DNA from: an uncultured beta proteobacterium | Lineage (GTDB): Bacteria; Pseudomonadota; Gammaproteobacteria; Burkholderiales; Burkholderiaceae | Assembly (NCBI GenBank): GCA_903846025.1 | Contig: CAIMZP010000088.1 | Location: 1-48,237, forward strand | Direction of reading: 5' to 3' | DNA length: 48,237 bases | Shown: positions 27,155 to 34,450 of the stretch, piece by piece | Layout: each line of letters starts with the position of its first letter | How positions within the stretch are numbered: the first letter of the stretch is position 1 | The notes under the pieces: model-generated | What the model saw: the letters and a program-made list of their open reading frames with translations, nothing else | Told to the model about the DNA's origin: nothing | Databases searched by the model: none | Position numbers and translations under genes: made by a program

Positions 27155-27874
27155 TTAAAGCGCTGCGTTACTAAACACTTCTTGTACATCATCTAAGTTC
27201 TCGAGCGCATCGAGTAGTTTTTGCATGCTATCTGCTTGATCACCCTCAAGCGTAATTTCATTTTCGGGCCGCATCGTAACCGTTGCCAACTCTGCTTTCA
27301 AACCTGCCTTTGTTAGTGCATCTTGAATAATTGAAAACTCATGAACGGGAGTGAGCACTTCAAGCGAGCCATCTTCATGCGTAATGACATCTTCCGCCCC
27401 CGCATCTAGAGCAACTTCCATTAGGCGATCTTCATTCGTGCCTGGGGCAAATAGCAGTTGGCCACAATGTTTAAATAAAAATGCCACCGATCCTTCGGCG
27501 CCCATATTGCCACCATTCTTTGCAAATGCATGGCGAACTTCGGCAACGGTACGGGTGCGGTTATCGGTTAGGCAATCCACAATGATCGCAGCGCCATTAA
27601 TGCCATAGCCCTCATACCGAATCTCTTCGTAATTAACGCCCTCAAGTGCGCCTGCACCGCGTGCAATCGCTCTTTGGACATTGTCATTGGGCATATTCGC
27701 GTCTTTTGCCTTATCGATAGCCAAGCGCAGGCGGGGATTGGTAGTGATATCTCCACCGCCCAATCTAGCTGCAACAGTAATTTCTTTGATGAGTTTGGTC
27801 CAAATCTTGCCGCGCTTTTCGTCTTGACGTCCTTTGCGGTGCTGAATATTGGCCCATTTTGAATGGCCGGCCAT
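27155..27874 (-). CDS. yebC: YebC/PmpR family protein
   Basis: Member of the YebC/PmpR/TACO1 family (239 aa). Members have been described as DNA-binding regulators and more recently as factors that relieve ribosome stalling at proline-rich sequences. The start [18 protein letters not shown] is highly diagnostic, followed by [56 protein letters not shown]-like core and GCVAFLFK-like ([11 protein letters not shown]). A ribosome-binding AAGGAC is upstream. It heads the yebC-purD-hemF-nadD-rsfS-rlmH-maf-rng(-galE) run. Confidence 0.96.
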   Translation of the reverse strand: MAGHSKWANIQHRKGRQDEKRGKIWTKLIKEITVAARLGGGDITTNPRLRLAIDKAKDANMPNDNVQRAIARGAGALEGVNYEEIRYEGYGINGAAIIVDCLTDNRTRTVAEVRHAFAKNGGNMGAEGSVAFLFKHCGQLLFAPGTNEDRLMEVALDAGAEDVITHEDGSLEVLTPVHEFSIIQDALTKAGLKAELATVTMRPENEITLEGDQADSMQKLLDALENLDDVQEVFSNAAL

Positions 27875-28016
27875 ACGGGTAAGTCCTTTTGAGTAATTTG
27901 GCTATAGACCCTCATTTTAAGGGGTTCTAGATCAAATGATGGCAGTCACACCATTTTTTTTGTTACACTCTTCCCTCTTAGCACTTAGTAATGCAGTTTT
28001 TCCACTGCAAACACCT

Positions 28017-28101
28017 GCCCCGGTGATGGAATTGGTAGACGTGCCGGATTCAAAATCCGGTGCCGCAAGGCGTGGCGGTTCAAGTCCGCCCCGGGGCACC
28101 A
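28017..28101 (+). tRNA. tRNA-Leu (anticodon CAA)
   Basis: An 85-nt class II tRNA with acceptor GCCCCGG pairing to CCGGGGC-A-CCA and CCA encoded. The anticodon stem CCGGA/TCCGG encloses TTCAAAA, giving anticodon CAA (leucine UUG). The long variable arm (TGCCGCAAGGCGT) and T-arm GGTTCAAGTCC are intact. The AT-richer region downstream makes its 3' end a candidate integration site. Confidence 0.96.
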
Positions 28102-28318
28102 CAATTTACGGTTTCACCCTGCTAAATTGGACGCATGATCTCCATAATTGCCTACTTATCTTACGTGATCGATGTACATTCAAAACCGTTAATTTAACGT
28201 GATGATCCTCTAGCTCGCCTCATAAGAAGCCCCAAACCTAGTTTAGTAATCGATTCTATAAATTTGAACTATTACGTTCAAAATTTTTAAAGAGTCAACA
28301 ATTAAAATATTAGATTCG

Positions 28319-28513
28319 ATGATGGAGGACTTGGATATAAATGATGAGAAATTTTATAAAATAGGCAATGTAGCGCTCACGAAACTATCAATCAGATTCT
28401 GGGACGCCCTCTATGGGTTTGAAATACCTACTTCGGAGGATGCTGCTGTGCACATAAAGGCCCATCTTGTTTTACCTAATGCCTTTAAGGTCATAACTTT
28501 ATTTATCATCTAG
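28319..28513 (+). CDS. Hypothetical 64-aa protein (doubtful)
   Basis: A short ORF starting MMEDLDINDEKFYKIG and ending VITLFII. The product is not recognised. It is acidic at the N-terminus and hydrophobic at the very end, with no clear signal peptide or membrane helix. There is no good ribosome binding site before the tandem ATGs, and the region is AT-rich. It may be a gene remnant or chance ORF. I keep it only because it is the longest frame in an otherwise empty region. Confidence 0.2.
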   Translation: MMEDLDINDEKFYKIGNVALTKLSIRFWDALYGFEIPTSEDAAVHIKAHLVLPNAFKVITLFII

Positions 28514-28542
28514 TCGTCAATATACTGTGATAGCCTTATACA
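28514..28542 (+). promoter_or_regulatory. Possible promoter for the lipoprotein pair
   Basis: TCGTCA and TATACA are separated by 17 bp, 36 bp before the lipoprotein start. Each hexamer matches the sigma70 consensus at four of six positions. No other good candidate lies between here and the gene. Confidence 0.35.
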
Positions 28543-28565
28543 GGGGTTCAATTTCATGACTATTT

Positions 28566-28573
28566 GGGGGGGG
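28566..28573 (+). promoter_or_regulatory. G8 homopolymer serving as ribosome binding site
   Basis: Eight consecutive G residues end 4 nt before the ATG of the OmpA-like lipoprotein (TTTGGGGGGGGATAAATG). The tract occupies the Shine-Dalgarno position, and no other purine-rich site is present. Homopolymers of this length are prone to slippage. Confidence 0.6.
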
Positions 28574-28577
28574 ATAA

Positions 28578-29117
28578 ATGATTTCAATTAGACGAGCTTT
28601 ACTAGTTTTTTCTATAGCAACAGTTGGCTTTTTAACTGCATGCGTAACTGAGCAAAAATACAATTCACTAGATCAGGCTTATGGTCAGCTTCAACAAGCT
28701 TATCAAGGCGATGAGGTTGAAATTCGACAACTTCAAGGTGAGCTGCGAATTACCATTCGCGATAAGATTTTATTCCCAGAGGGTGGATATAAACTGGATT
28801 CCAAGGCTGAGCAAGTTTTAGCTAAGATGGCGCCAACTCTTTCTGGATTTAAAAATACCAAAGTGGTTGTTCGTGGTTATACCGACAATGTATCTATTGG
28901 TGCGGAGCTGCGTAATCAAGGTATTGCTACTAATCTTGATTTATCTTCTAAAAGAGCCGATAACGTGGTTGACTACTTAATACGTAAGGGCGTCAGTCAA
29001 AGTCTTATCTCCGCTCAGGGTATGGGGGAGAGCAGTCCAGTTGCTTCTAATGCTACCTCTGAAGGAAGAGCGCAAAATCGCCGTATTGAGGTGACTTTAA
29101 TGGGTTCGGGTAACTAA
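28578..29117 (+). CDS. OmpA-family peptidoglycan-associated lipoprotein
   Basis: A 179-aa outer-membrane lipoprotein. The signal peptide (RRALLVFSIATVGFLTAC) ends in a lipobox LTAC with the lipidated cysteine at about residue 22. A short coiled-coil-like stretch (SLDQAYGQLQQAYQGDEVEIRQLQ) precedes an OmpA_C domain (about 60-177). The domain has the DKILFPEGGYKLD strand, VVVRGYTDN, the LSSKRADNVVDYLI helix, AQGMGESSPVASN and the peptidoglycan-binding RAQNRRIEV. It probably tethers the outer membrane to peptidoglycan. It is followed 29 bp later by a second lipoprotein. The G8 ribosome binding site is unusual. Confidence 0.88.
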   Translation: MISIRRALLVFSIATVGFLTACVTEQKYNSLDQAYGQLQQAYQGDEVEIRQLQGELRITIRDKILFPEGGYKLDSKAEQVLAKMAPTLSGFKNTKVVVRGYTDNVSIGAELRNQGIATNLDLSSKRADNVVDYLIRKGVSQSLISAQGMGESSPVASNATSEGRAQNRRIEVTLMGSGN

Positions 29118-29146
29118 CATAGCGCTTAAATCATTAAGGAAAAAAA

Positions 29147-29545
29147 ATGAGTAACCAATTTAAAGTTTTCGCTGCATTGCTATTTTCTGCCATTTTGGCG
29201 GCTTGTTCTGGTATGCCTGATGTTACGACGGCATCATCGGATTTTGTCAGAATTAACCATGGAATTTTGACCAGTAGTTATGGCAAAACGCTGTATACCT
29301 TTGATAAAGATCAGGCTGGCTCGGGTAGGTCAGAGTGCGTGTCCACCTGTGCTGATAACTGGCCGCCAGTTTATGTAGAGTCAGGCATTAAGCTTTCCGG
29401 TGACTTTTCATCAATCAATCGTAATGATGGGCAGAAACAATTGACCTATAAAGGCAAGCCCCTTTATTTCTTTGTGAAAGATAAGAATCCTGGGGACAAG
29501 GTTGGTGATGGGGTGAATAATGTATGGCATGTTGTAACGCCATAA
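29147..29545 (+). CDS. Lipoprotein with 'secreted repeat' (COG4315-like) domain
   Basis: A 132-aa predicted lipoprotein. The signal peptide ends with LAAC, lipidated at about Cys20. The mature part resembles the COG4315 / PF03640 'secreted repeat of unknown function' family: ILTSSYGKTLYTFDKD, CVSTCADNWPPVY with paired cysteines, and LTYKGKPLYFFVKDKNPGD ending NVWHVVTP. The biochemical role is unknown. It has a clear AAGGAAAAAA ribosome binding site, sits 29 bp after the OmpA-like lipoprotein, and is followed by a hairpin terminator, so the two likely form a bicistronic unit. Confidence 0.85.
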   Translation: MSNQFKVFAALLFSAILAACSGMPDVTTASSDFVRINHGILTSSYGKTLYTFDKDQAGSGRSECVSTCADNWPPVYVESGIKLSGDFSSINRNDGQKQLTYKGKPLYFFVKDKNPGDKVGDGVNNVWHVVTP

Positions 29546-29572
29546 TTTATCAATTGATTTTAAGGTTGCAAG

Positions 29573-29612
29573 AACCACCTTCTTGGGCTCAGTTCATTAG
29601 GGTGGTTTTTTA
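29573..29612 (+). terminator. Rho-independent terminator after the lipoprotein pair
   Basis: AACCACCT (29573-29580) and AGGTGGTT (29600-29607) form a perfect 8-bp stem with a 19-nt loop, running straight into a T tract. It follows the second lipoprotein stop by 28 bp and separates it from the convergent egt operon. Confidence 0.7.
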
Positions 29613-29655
29613 ATTGCGAAGACAGCACCAGGAAATTATTTTTTAATATTGATGC

Positions 29656-30789
29656 TTATGCGCAGGCAAATTCAATCACATCTAATGCTTGAATTAACCT
29701 ACTTTTTTGAGTTCCGAAGTTAAGCCTAACAAAATCAGATTGTCCAAACTGACTTCCGGGTGAGGTCGCCAATCCAGCATCTAATAATAATTGGTACGGA
29801 TTTGGATGATTGAGATTTTTACAATCAATCCAGGCTAGATAGCTTCCTTCCATTTTTCCAATGCTTAATTTATCAATGGATTTAATTCGGTTTTGAATTA
29901 AATCGCGATTCACTCTTAAGTACTTGATCAGCTCTTGCCGCCATGGCTCACCCTTGGTTATGGCTGCCATAGTTGCAGTGTATGCAAATAAAGAAGGGGG
30001 GGCTATAGTTTCATGAAGCCCCACCCCAATGGCTTTTCGAAGCGCTGGATTTTCTGCAACTGCCCACGCAAGACCTACCCCAGGGAAATTAAATGTTTTA
30101 TTCAAAGACATCAAGGTAACTGTTCTTTTAGAAATTTCCTCGCTGAGGCTTGCTAATGGAATATGTTTTTTCTCTTCATCTAAAACTAAGCCGGCATGGA
30201 TTTCATCTGAGCATATCCATAAATTATTTTCGACACAACAATTTCCAAATTCCCTTAATTCACTTTCAGTAAAAACAGTTGAGCCAGGATTTTGAGGGTT
30301 GCAGAACAACGCTAAGGTGGTGTTTTGAGTGATGAGGTCTGGTAATGAATCGGTCGGGAAAACCCAGCGCCCATCATGTAACTGCAAGGGCATTTCATGA
30401 AATTCTCGCTCTGAACTACTGCAGGCAAGTCTTAAATGATGGTAGACGGGGTTGGGGACTAGGATGTTTTCATCTGAGTTTGTGAGTTGCTTTACAGCTG
30501 TATAAAGGCCTGACACAACGCTGGGTAAAATAACGATCCAGCTTGGATCGATCTTCCATTGATATTGTTCCAATAGGTATTGGGCAATCATGCGATTTAA
30601 TTGAAGCGGGCTATGGGTGTAGCCATAAACCCCATTTTGAACCCTATTATTGAGGGCCTCAATCACACAAGGCGGCGACTGGAAGTCCATATCAGCCACC
30701 CACAAAGGGATTGCTTTTTCCTTGTCAAACGCATCCCAGCGAATCGAATCAGTTTCTAGCCTACTGGTGGGTAAATCAAAGTCAAACAT
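29656..30789 (-). CDS. MalY/PatB-family PLP enzyme, probable ergothioneine C-S lyase (EgtE role)
   Basis: A 377-aa fold-type I class I/II aminotransferase of the MalY/PatB C-S lyase group. Typical features are the N-terminal DSIRWDAF, PLWVADMDF (the MalY/PatB hallmark), the YGYTHSP segment, FCNPQNPGS, ICSDEIHAGLVLD (cofactor Asp) and SLNKTFNFPG with the Schiff-base Lys near residue 228. The family cleaves cystathionine or cysteine conjugates to pyruvate, ammonia and a thiol. It overlaps egtB by 8 bp as the last gene of egtD-egtB-lyase. I therefore infer that it performs the final lyase step, converting the hercynylcysteine sulfoxide to ergothioneine. A general cystathionine beta-lyase is the alternative. 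Confidence 0.8.
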   Translation of the reverse strand: MFDFDLPTSRLETDSIRWDAFDKEKAIPLWVADMDFQSPPCVIEALNNRVQNGVYGYTHSPLQLNRMIAQYLLEQYQWKIDPSWIVILPSVVSGLYTAVKQLTNSDENILVPNPVYHHLRLACSSSEREFHEMPLQLHDGRWVFPTDSLPDLITQNTTLALFCNPQNPGSTVFTESELREFGNCCVENNLWICSDEIHAGLVLDEEKKHIPLASLSEEISKRTVTLMSLNKTFNFPGVGLAWAVAENPALRKAIGVGLHETIAPPSLFAYTATMAAITKGEPWRQELIKYLRVNRDLIQNRIKSIDKLSIGKMEGSYLAWIDCKNLNHPNPYQLLLDAGLATSPGSQFGQSDFVRLNFGTQKSRLIQALDVIEFACA

Positions 30790-32017
30790 GATCTTTAGCG
30801 AGTCTTAAACCAGTCATTTGCCAACGCGTATGGGTTGGGAAAAAATTACGATAGGTTGCCCTTGAATGTCCGTCTGTAGTAAAGGCGGAGCTACCTTTAA
30901 GAACCATCTGGTTAACCATAAATTTGCCGTTATATTCTCCAGCTGCACCACTCCAGGGCTGATATCGGGGGTATGGACTGTAGTTGCTGCTAGTCCACTG
31001 CCAGACACGACCAAACAGTTCCTCAATTAAAGTGGGCTCTGCTTTAGCAATAGCTTCCCATTCAAATTCAGTGGGTAAACGAGCCCCAGAAAATTCTTTC
31101 AAATTATGATCGGCCCAACGGGCAAAGGCATCTGCCTCAAAATAGCTAATGTTAGAGACTGGAGCCATAGGGTCAAGTGGCGCATTGCCACAAAGGGAGT
31201 ATCGGTAATATTGCCGTTCCTCATTGATATTCCAGTACAAAGGGGTAGTAATATTTTCAGCCTGAGCCCAGGACCAGCCTTCATCTAACCACCATTGCGC
31301 TTGCCGGTAACCTGCATCTTCTATAAAAAGTAGCCACTGCGCATTAGTTACTAATTGACTCCCAATGTAATGGGTTTGATTAAAGGCAGTATGCGCTGGT
31401 CCTTCGTTATCAAAGTGAAATCCTTCATCATCAATGCCAATGTTAACTAATCCTGAGATACCCTCGATCCATTTAAACTCTTTAGGTGATGATATTTTTA
31501 AAGCTTGATCGATGTAGGCGGGAAGTAGTGGGTTAGTAAAAAATAAATGCGTAATGTCAGTCAATAAGAGCTCTTGGTGTTGCTGCTCATGATTGATGCC
31601 TAATTGAATGAGCCATTGCAGCTCTGGGGAAGAATTTTTTTTAATAAGGTCAGTGACTCTACTTTCAACATTCTTACGCCATTGAAAAATTTCCTCAAGG
31701 GAAGGCCTTGTTAATAATCCTCGCTGGTGTCGCGGATGTTTATCTCCAACCCCGTTGTAGTAACTATTAAATAAAACTGCAAACTGCGGGTTCCAAAAAT
31801 GAAAATCGTGCTCAAAAGATTTGAGAACCATAACCTCATAAAACCAGGTGACATGTGCCAAATGCCATTTAGCGGGACTAGCGTCATCCATGGATTGCGC
31901 TTGGCAATCCTCCGGGCTTAGATTTCTCGCTAAGTCAGTAGAGTACTTTCTGGAGTAATTAAATTGCTCCAAGAGGATATCGCTTTTAATTAGGTTGTCT
32001 GAGGGTTTACTGAGCAT
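30782..32017 (-). CDS. egtB: Ergothioneine biosynthesis sulfoxide synthase EgtB
   Basis: Non-heme iron enzyme that joins a thiol donor to hercynine with O2 to give a sulfoxide. A DinB-like N-terminal domain carries the iron-ligand histidines: WHLAHVTWFYE (His52/His55) and HEQQHQELLLTDI near residue 145. An FGE-sulfatase (formylglycine-generating-enzyme-like) domain follows, with ARLPTEFEWEA and WQWTSSNYSPYP and the end RNFFPTHTRWQMTGLRLA. At 411 aa it is in the family range. It overlaps egtD by 11 bp and the lyase by 8 bp. The C-terminal NFF in place of the NWD recalled for mycobacterial EgtB suggests a type II enzyme using cysteine; this is inference. Confidence 0.93.
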   Translation of the reverse strand: MLSKPSDNLIKSDILLEQFNYSRKYSTDLARNLSPEDCQAQSMDDASPAKWHLAHVTWFYEVMVLKSFEHDFHFWNPQFAVLFNSYYNGVGDKHPRHQRGLLTRPSLEEIFQWRKNVESRVTDLIKKNSSPELQWLIQLGINHEQQHQELLLTDITHLFFTNPLLPAYIDQALKISSPKEFKWIEGISGLVNIGIDDEGFHFDNEGPAHTAFNQTHYIGSQLVTNAQWLLFIEDAGYRQAQWWLDEGWSWAQAENITTPLYWNINEERQYYRYSLCGNAPLDPMAPVSNISYFEADAFARWADHNLKEFSGARLPTEFEWEAIAKAEPTLIEELFGRVWQWTSSNYSPYPRYQPWSGAAGEYNGKFMVNQMVLKGSSAFTTDGHSRATYRNFFPTHTRWQMTGLRLAKDHV

Positions 32018-32957
32018 AGATCAAGGCAAAGTATTGTTTTGGATCTGTCCAGATTTGGTTCGATTCAAAACCAGCACTTTTTAGTAATTGTTTAATGGAC
32101 TCAACAGTGTACTTATGAGAGTTTTCAGTATGAATAAGGTCTCCCTCCTTAAGGGATATACTATTTCCCGGCCATGAAACAGTAACGTCTTCAAGTGCTT
32201 GAAGGTAAAGCTCCACTCTATTTTCCTGGTGATTTATTTTCACTAAGTGCTGAAATTGCTTCACGTTGAAATTGGAGCCTAGGTGAGCATTAACAGATCG
32301 CAGAATATTCAAATTGAAGGCTGCAGTCACCTTAAGTGGATCGTCATATGCCTCCCTTAAGATGAAATCTTCCTTCATTAAATCAACCCCAATTAATAAG
32401 CCACCATCGCCAGTCTGGTTTTTAATTTCAGTTAGGAGCTTACGGGCTTCTGATGTGAGAAAGTTGCCAATGCTTGAGCCGGGGTAAAAAAAAGTTCTTC
32501 GAGACATTGGTATTGAATCCAAAACTTCTAGCTGCCTAGAAAAATCCATGCCAATGCCCCGCATTTTTATTTTCGGATACTTTCCCTGAAGTTTATTGAG
32601 CGCCTCTTCAAGGTATTCAACTGAAAAGTCGATTGCTACATATGTGGCAGGTTTGATTAAATTAAAAAGGGCTTCTGCCTTTTGACAATTACCAGCCCCC
32701 AAATCAATCAAGATTCCATTCGCACCAATGACATTGGAAATTTCATTTGCGTAATGATCGAGAATATTTTTCTCAGTATTACTTGGATAGTATTCCGGAA
32801 GCAATGTGATTGCTGTAAAAAGGTGCGACCCGAGAGGGTCGTATAAAAATTTCGGGGAAATATAAGCCGGCCTAGCAAGCAACCCGATTTCAATTTCAGA
32901 AATAAAACTTTGCTGCTGAAGCGGTTTAATCTCTTCTGAGATAACTGATGTTTGCAT
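32007..32957 (-). CDS. egtD: L-histidine N-alpha-methyltransferase EgtD
   Basis: SAM-dependent enzyme that trimethylates histidine to hercynine, the first step of ergothioneine synthesis. The 316-aa length is normal for the DUF2260/EgtD family. LPEYYPSNTEKNIL (53-66) carries the conserved YYP element, LIDLGAGNCQKAEAL (83-97) is the SAM-binding loop, VAIDFSVEYLEEAL follows, and FFYPGSSIGNF is characteristic. It heads the egtD-egtB-lyase operon, with overlaps at both joints, and is divergent from the DUF427 gene. No egtA or egtC is present in the window. Confidence 0.93.
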   Translation of the reverse strand: MQTSVISEEIKPLQQQSFISEIEIGLLARPAYISPKFLYDPLGSHLFTAITLLPEYYPSNTEKNILDHYANEISNVIGANGILIDLGAGNCQKAEALFNLIKPATYVAIDFSVEYLEEALNKLQGKYPKIKMRGIGMDFSRQLEVLDSIPMSRRTFFYPGSSIGNFLTSEARKLLTEIKNQTGDGGLLIGVDLMKEDFILREAYDDPLKVTAAFNLNILRSVNAHLGSNFNVKQFQHLVKINHQENRVELYLQALEDVTVSWPGNSISLKEGDLIHTENSHKYTVESIKQLLKSAGFESNQIWTDPKQYFALIYAQ

Positions 32958-33051
32958 GAATTTTTATGCCAATGATTTCTTCAAAGAGGATATTCTTTAT
33001 ACAACAGAAAAACTTAATTTGCTTTATGCTCATTGCACTCAAGGAGATCAA

Positions 33052-33336
33052 ATGAAAGCAATCTGGAATAATGAAGTTTTAGCCAATTCAGGTGAGACTA
33101 TTGTGGTGGAAGGTAATCATTACTTTCCATCTTCTAGCTTAAATATGCAATTTTTTAAGAAATCCGATAAAACTACCGTATGCCCTTGGAAAGGGACCGC
33201 TAGTTATTACGATGTTGAAGTTAGCGGCAAAGTAAATAAAGATGCCGCCTGGTTCTATTCGGAGCCAAAATCAGCAGCAAAGAACATCGCAGGATATATT
33301 GCCTTTTGGAAGGGTGTTGACGTTCGCGAAAGCTAG
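33052..33336 (+). CDS. DUF427 domain protein
   Basis: A 94-aa protein of the DUF427 (NTP_transf_9) family, whose role is not established. MKAIWNNEVLANS starts the domain, followed by VEGNHYFPSSSLN, the conserved-type TVCPWKGTASYYDV, AAWFYSEPKSAA and the final IAGYIAFWKGVDV. The track ORF starts at 32956 and would give 126 aa, but ATG 33052 has a strong AAGGAGATC ribosome binding site and matches the family start, so I use it. It is divergent from egtD across 94 bp. Any link to ergothioneine is positional only. Confidence 0.85.
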   Translation: MKAIWNNEVLANSGETIVVEGNHYFPSSSLNMQFFKKSDKTTVCPWKGTASYYDVEVSGKVNKDAAWFYSEPKSAAKNIAGYIAFWKGVDVRES

Positions 33337-33388
33337 AGTTTGCATTGCAAGTGCTGTTGGCTGATTTGATTGTATTTCCAGATAGCAT

Positions 33389-33440
33389 AAAAAGGAAAGA
33401 CTCTGTAGCCTTGTTAAGACCATGACTGTAGAGAGTCTTT
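33389..33440 (-). terminator. Rho-independent terminator downstream of the cysB-like gene
   Basis: AAAGACTCT (33396-33404) and AGAGTCTTT (33432-33440) form a perfect 9-bp stem. On the minus strand it is followed by CC and five T residues, 6 bp after the regulator's stop. It may also block readthrough from the convergent DUF427 gene. Confidence 0.7.
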
Positions 33441-33446
33441 CTCCCC

Positions 33447-34388
33447 TCAAATCTCGTAGGTATCCGACTCGCTTGACATCGCCTGCTCAACAATTTTGCG
33501 CGTAAGCGTGGGTGAGAAGAGTTCAATGAAGGTATACACAAACGACCGTAAGTAGGCGCCTTGCTTGACCCCCAAATGCGTCACGTTATTGCCAAATAAG
33601 TGACCCACGGGGATCACTTTCAGATTTCGATCTTTATCAGCGTCATATGCAAGCCCTGCAACAATGCCAACACCCATGCCAGCCTCCACGTAAGTTTTTA
33701 TGACATCTGCATCAATCGCTTCCAAAATAATATCCGGACTCAAATTACGCTGTGCAAAGGCGGCATCAATCTTGCTACGCCCTGCAAATGCTTTGTCATA
33801 AGTGATGAGGGGATATTTGGCAATTTCTTCTAGGGTAATAGTTGTCTGATTGAGCAAGGGGTGGCTTAGAGGAACCATGATTACGTGTTGCCATTGATAG
33901 CCTGGTAGCGCTAAGACTCCAGTAGTGTTAGCAATACCCTCCGTTGCAATCGCAATATCTGCGCGATCGTGAATCAGCAATTCTGAAATTTGCCCAGGGT
34001 TTCCCTGTTGAATGCTGACGCGTACCTTTGGAAAGCGTTTCGTAAATTCTGTCAGCACTTTAGGTAAGGCATAGCGTGCTTGTGTATGTGTAGTAGCAAT
34101 AACAAAGTTTCCTTGATCTTGACTTGCAAAATCTTTCCCAACACGTCGGAGAGTTTCCACTTCATCCAAAATACGCTCAACTGAAACCAAAATACGTTTG
34201 CCGGGTTCGGTTAAGGATCTAATGCGCTTGCCATGGCGACGGAAAATCTCCACACCCAGCTCATCCTCAAGTTCGATAATTGCTTTGGAAACTCCGGGTT
34301 GGGAGGTAAAAAGCGCCTTGGCTGCTGAAGTGAGATTGAAGTTCTGCCTGACGGCTTCACGGACAAAACGAAATTGGTGCAGGTTCAT
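33447..34388 (-). CDS. cysB: LysR-type transcriptional regulator, CysB-like
   Basis: A 313-aa LysR-type regulator closely resembling CysB/Cbl, which activates sulfate assimilation in response to acetylserine. The helix-turn-helix is NLTSAAKALFTSQPGVSKAIIELEDELG (about 16-43), followed by the CysB-typical RRHGKRIRSLTEPG and linker. The effector domain begins near residue 90 with GNFVIATTHTQARYALP, and GMGVGIVAGLAYD is typical of CysB. It is encoded after lptF-lptG with a 62-bp gap that contains three related TTCTATAT-type boxes, so it probably has its own autoregulated promoter. The gene name is by family resemblance. Confidence 0.88.
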   Translation of the reverse strand: MNLHQFRFVREAVRQNFNLTSAAKALFTSQPGVSKAIIELEDELGVEIFRRHGKRIRSLTEPGKRILVSVERILDEVETLRRVGKDFASQDQGNFVIATTHTQARYALPKVLTEFTKRFPKVRVSIQQGNPGQISELLIHDRADIAIATEGIANTTGVLALPGYQWQHVIMVPLSHPLLNQTTITLEEIAKYPLITYDKAFAGRSKIDAAFAQRNLSPDIILEAIDADVIKTYVEAGMGVGIVAGLAYDADKDRNLKVIPVGHLFGNNVTHLGVKQGAYLRSFVYTFIELFSPTLTRKIVEQAMSSESDTYEI

Positions 34389-34398
34389 AGGGATTCCA

Positions 34399-34438
34399 TT
34401 CTATATATCAACAACGATATAGGAATTAAATTCTATAT
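34399..34438. promoter_or_regulatory. Triple TTCTATAT-type boxes upstream of the cysB-like gene
   Basis: TTCTATAT (34399-34406), its near-inverse ATATAGGAA (34417-34425) and a second TTCTATAT (34431-34438) form two overlapping inverted repeats just upstream of the regulator start. LysR proteins commonly bind such dyads to repress their own promoter. The arrangement is seen directly; the function is inferred. Confidence 0.5.
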
Positions 34439-34450
34439 GAATTTTAGATA

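Larger units (their letters stand above)
28102..28577. other. AT-rich region after tRNA-Leu, mostly non-coding
   Basis: This 476-bp stretch between tRNA-Leu and the OmpA-like lipoprotein is AT-rich and has no recognisable conserved gene. It holds one weak 64-codon ORF (28319-28513) and, near its right end, a possible promoter (TCGTCA at 28514-28519, 17-bp spacer, TATACA at 28537-28542) and a G8 tract before the next gene. I saw no tRNA 3'-end repeat (att site) inside it. Confidence 0.5.

Noticed and set aside
27936-28202. 88-aa ORF across tRNA-Leu
   Set aside because: It reads through the tRNA gene; the tRNA structure explains the sequence.
32956-33051. N-terminal extension of the DUF427 ORF
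   Set aside because: The extension overlaps the egtD start and lacks a ribosome binding site, whereas ATG 33052 has AAGGAGATC and fits the family length.
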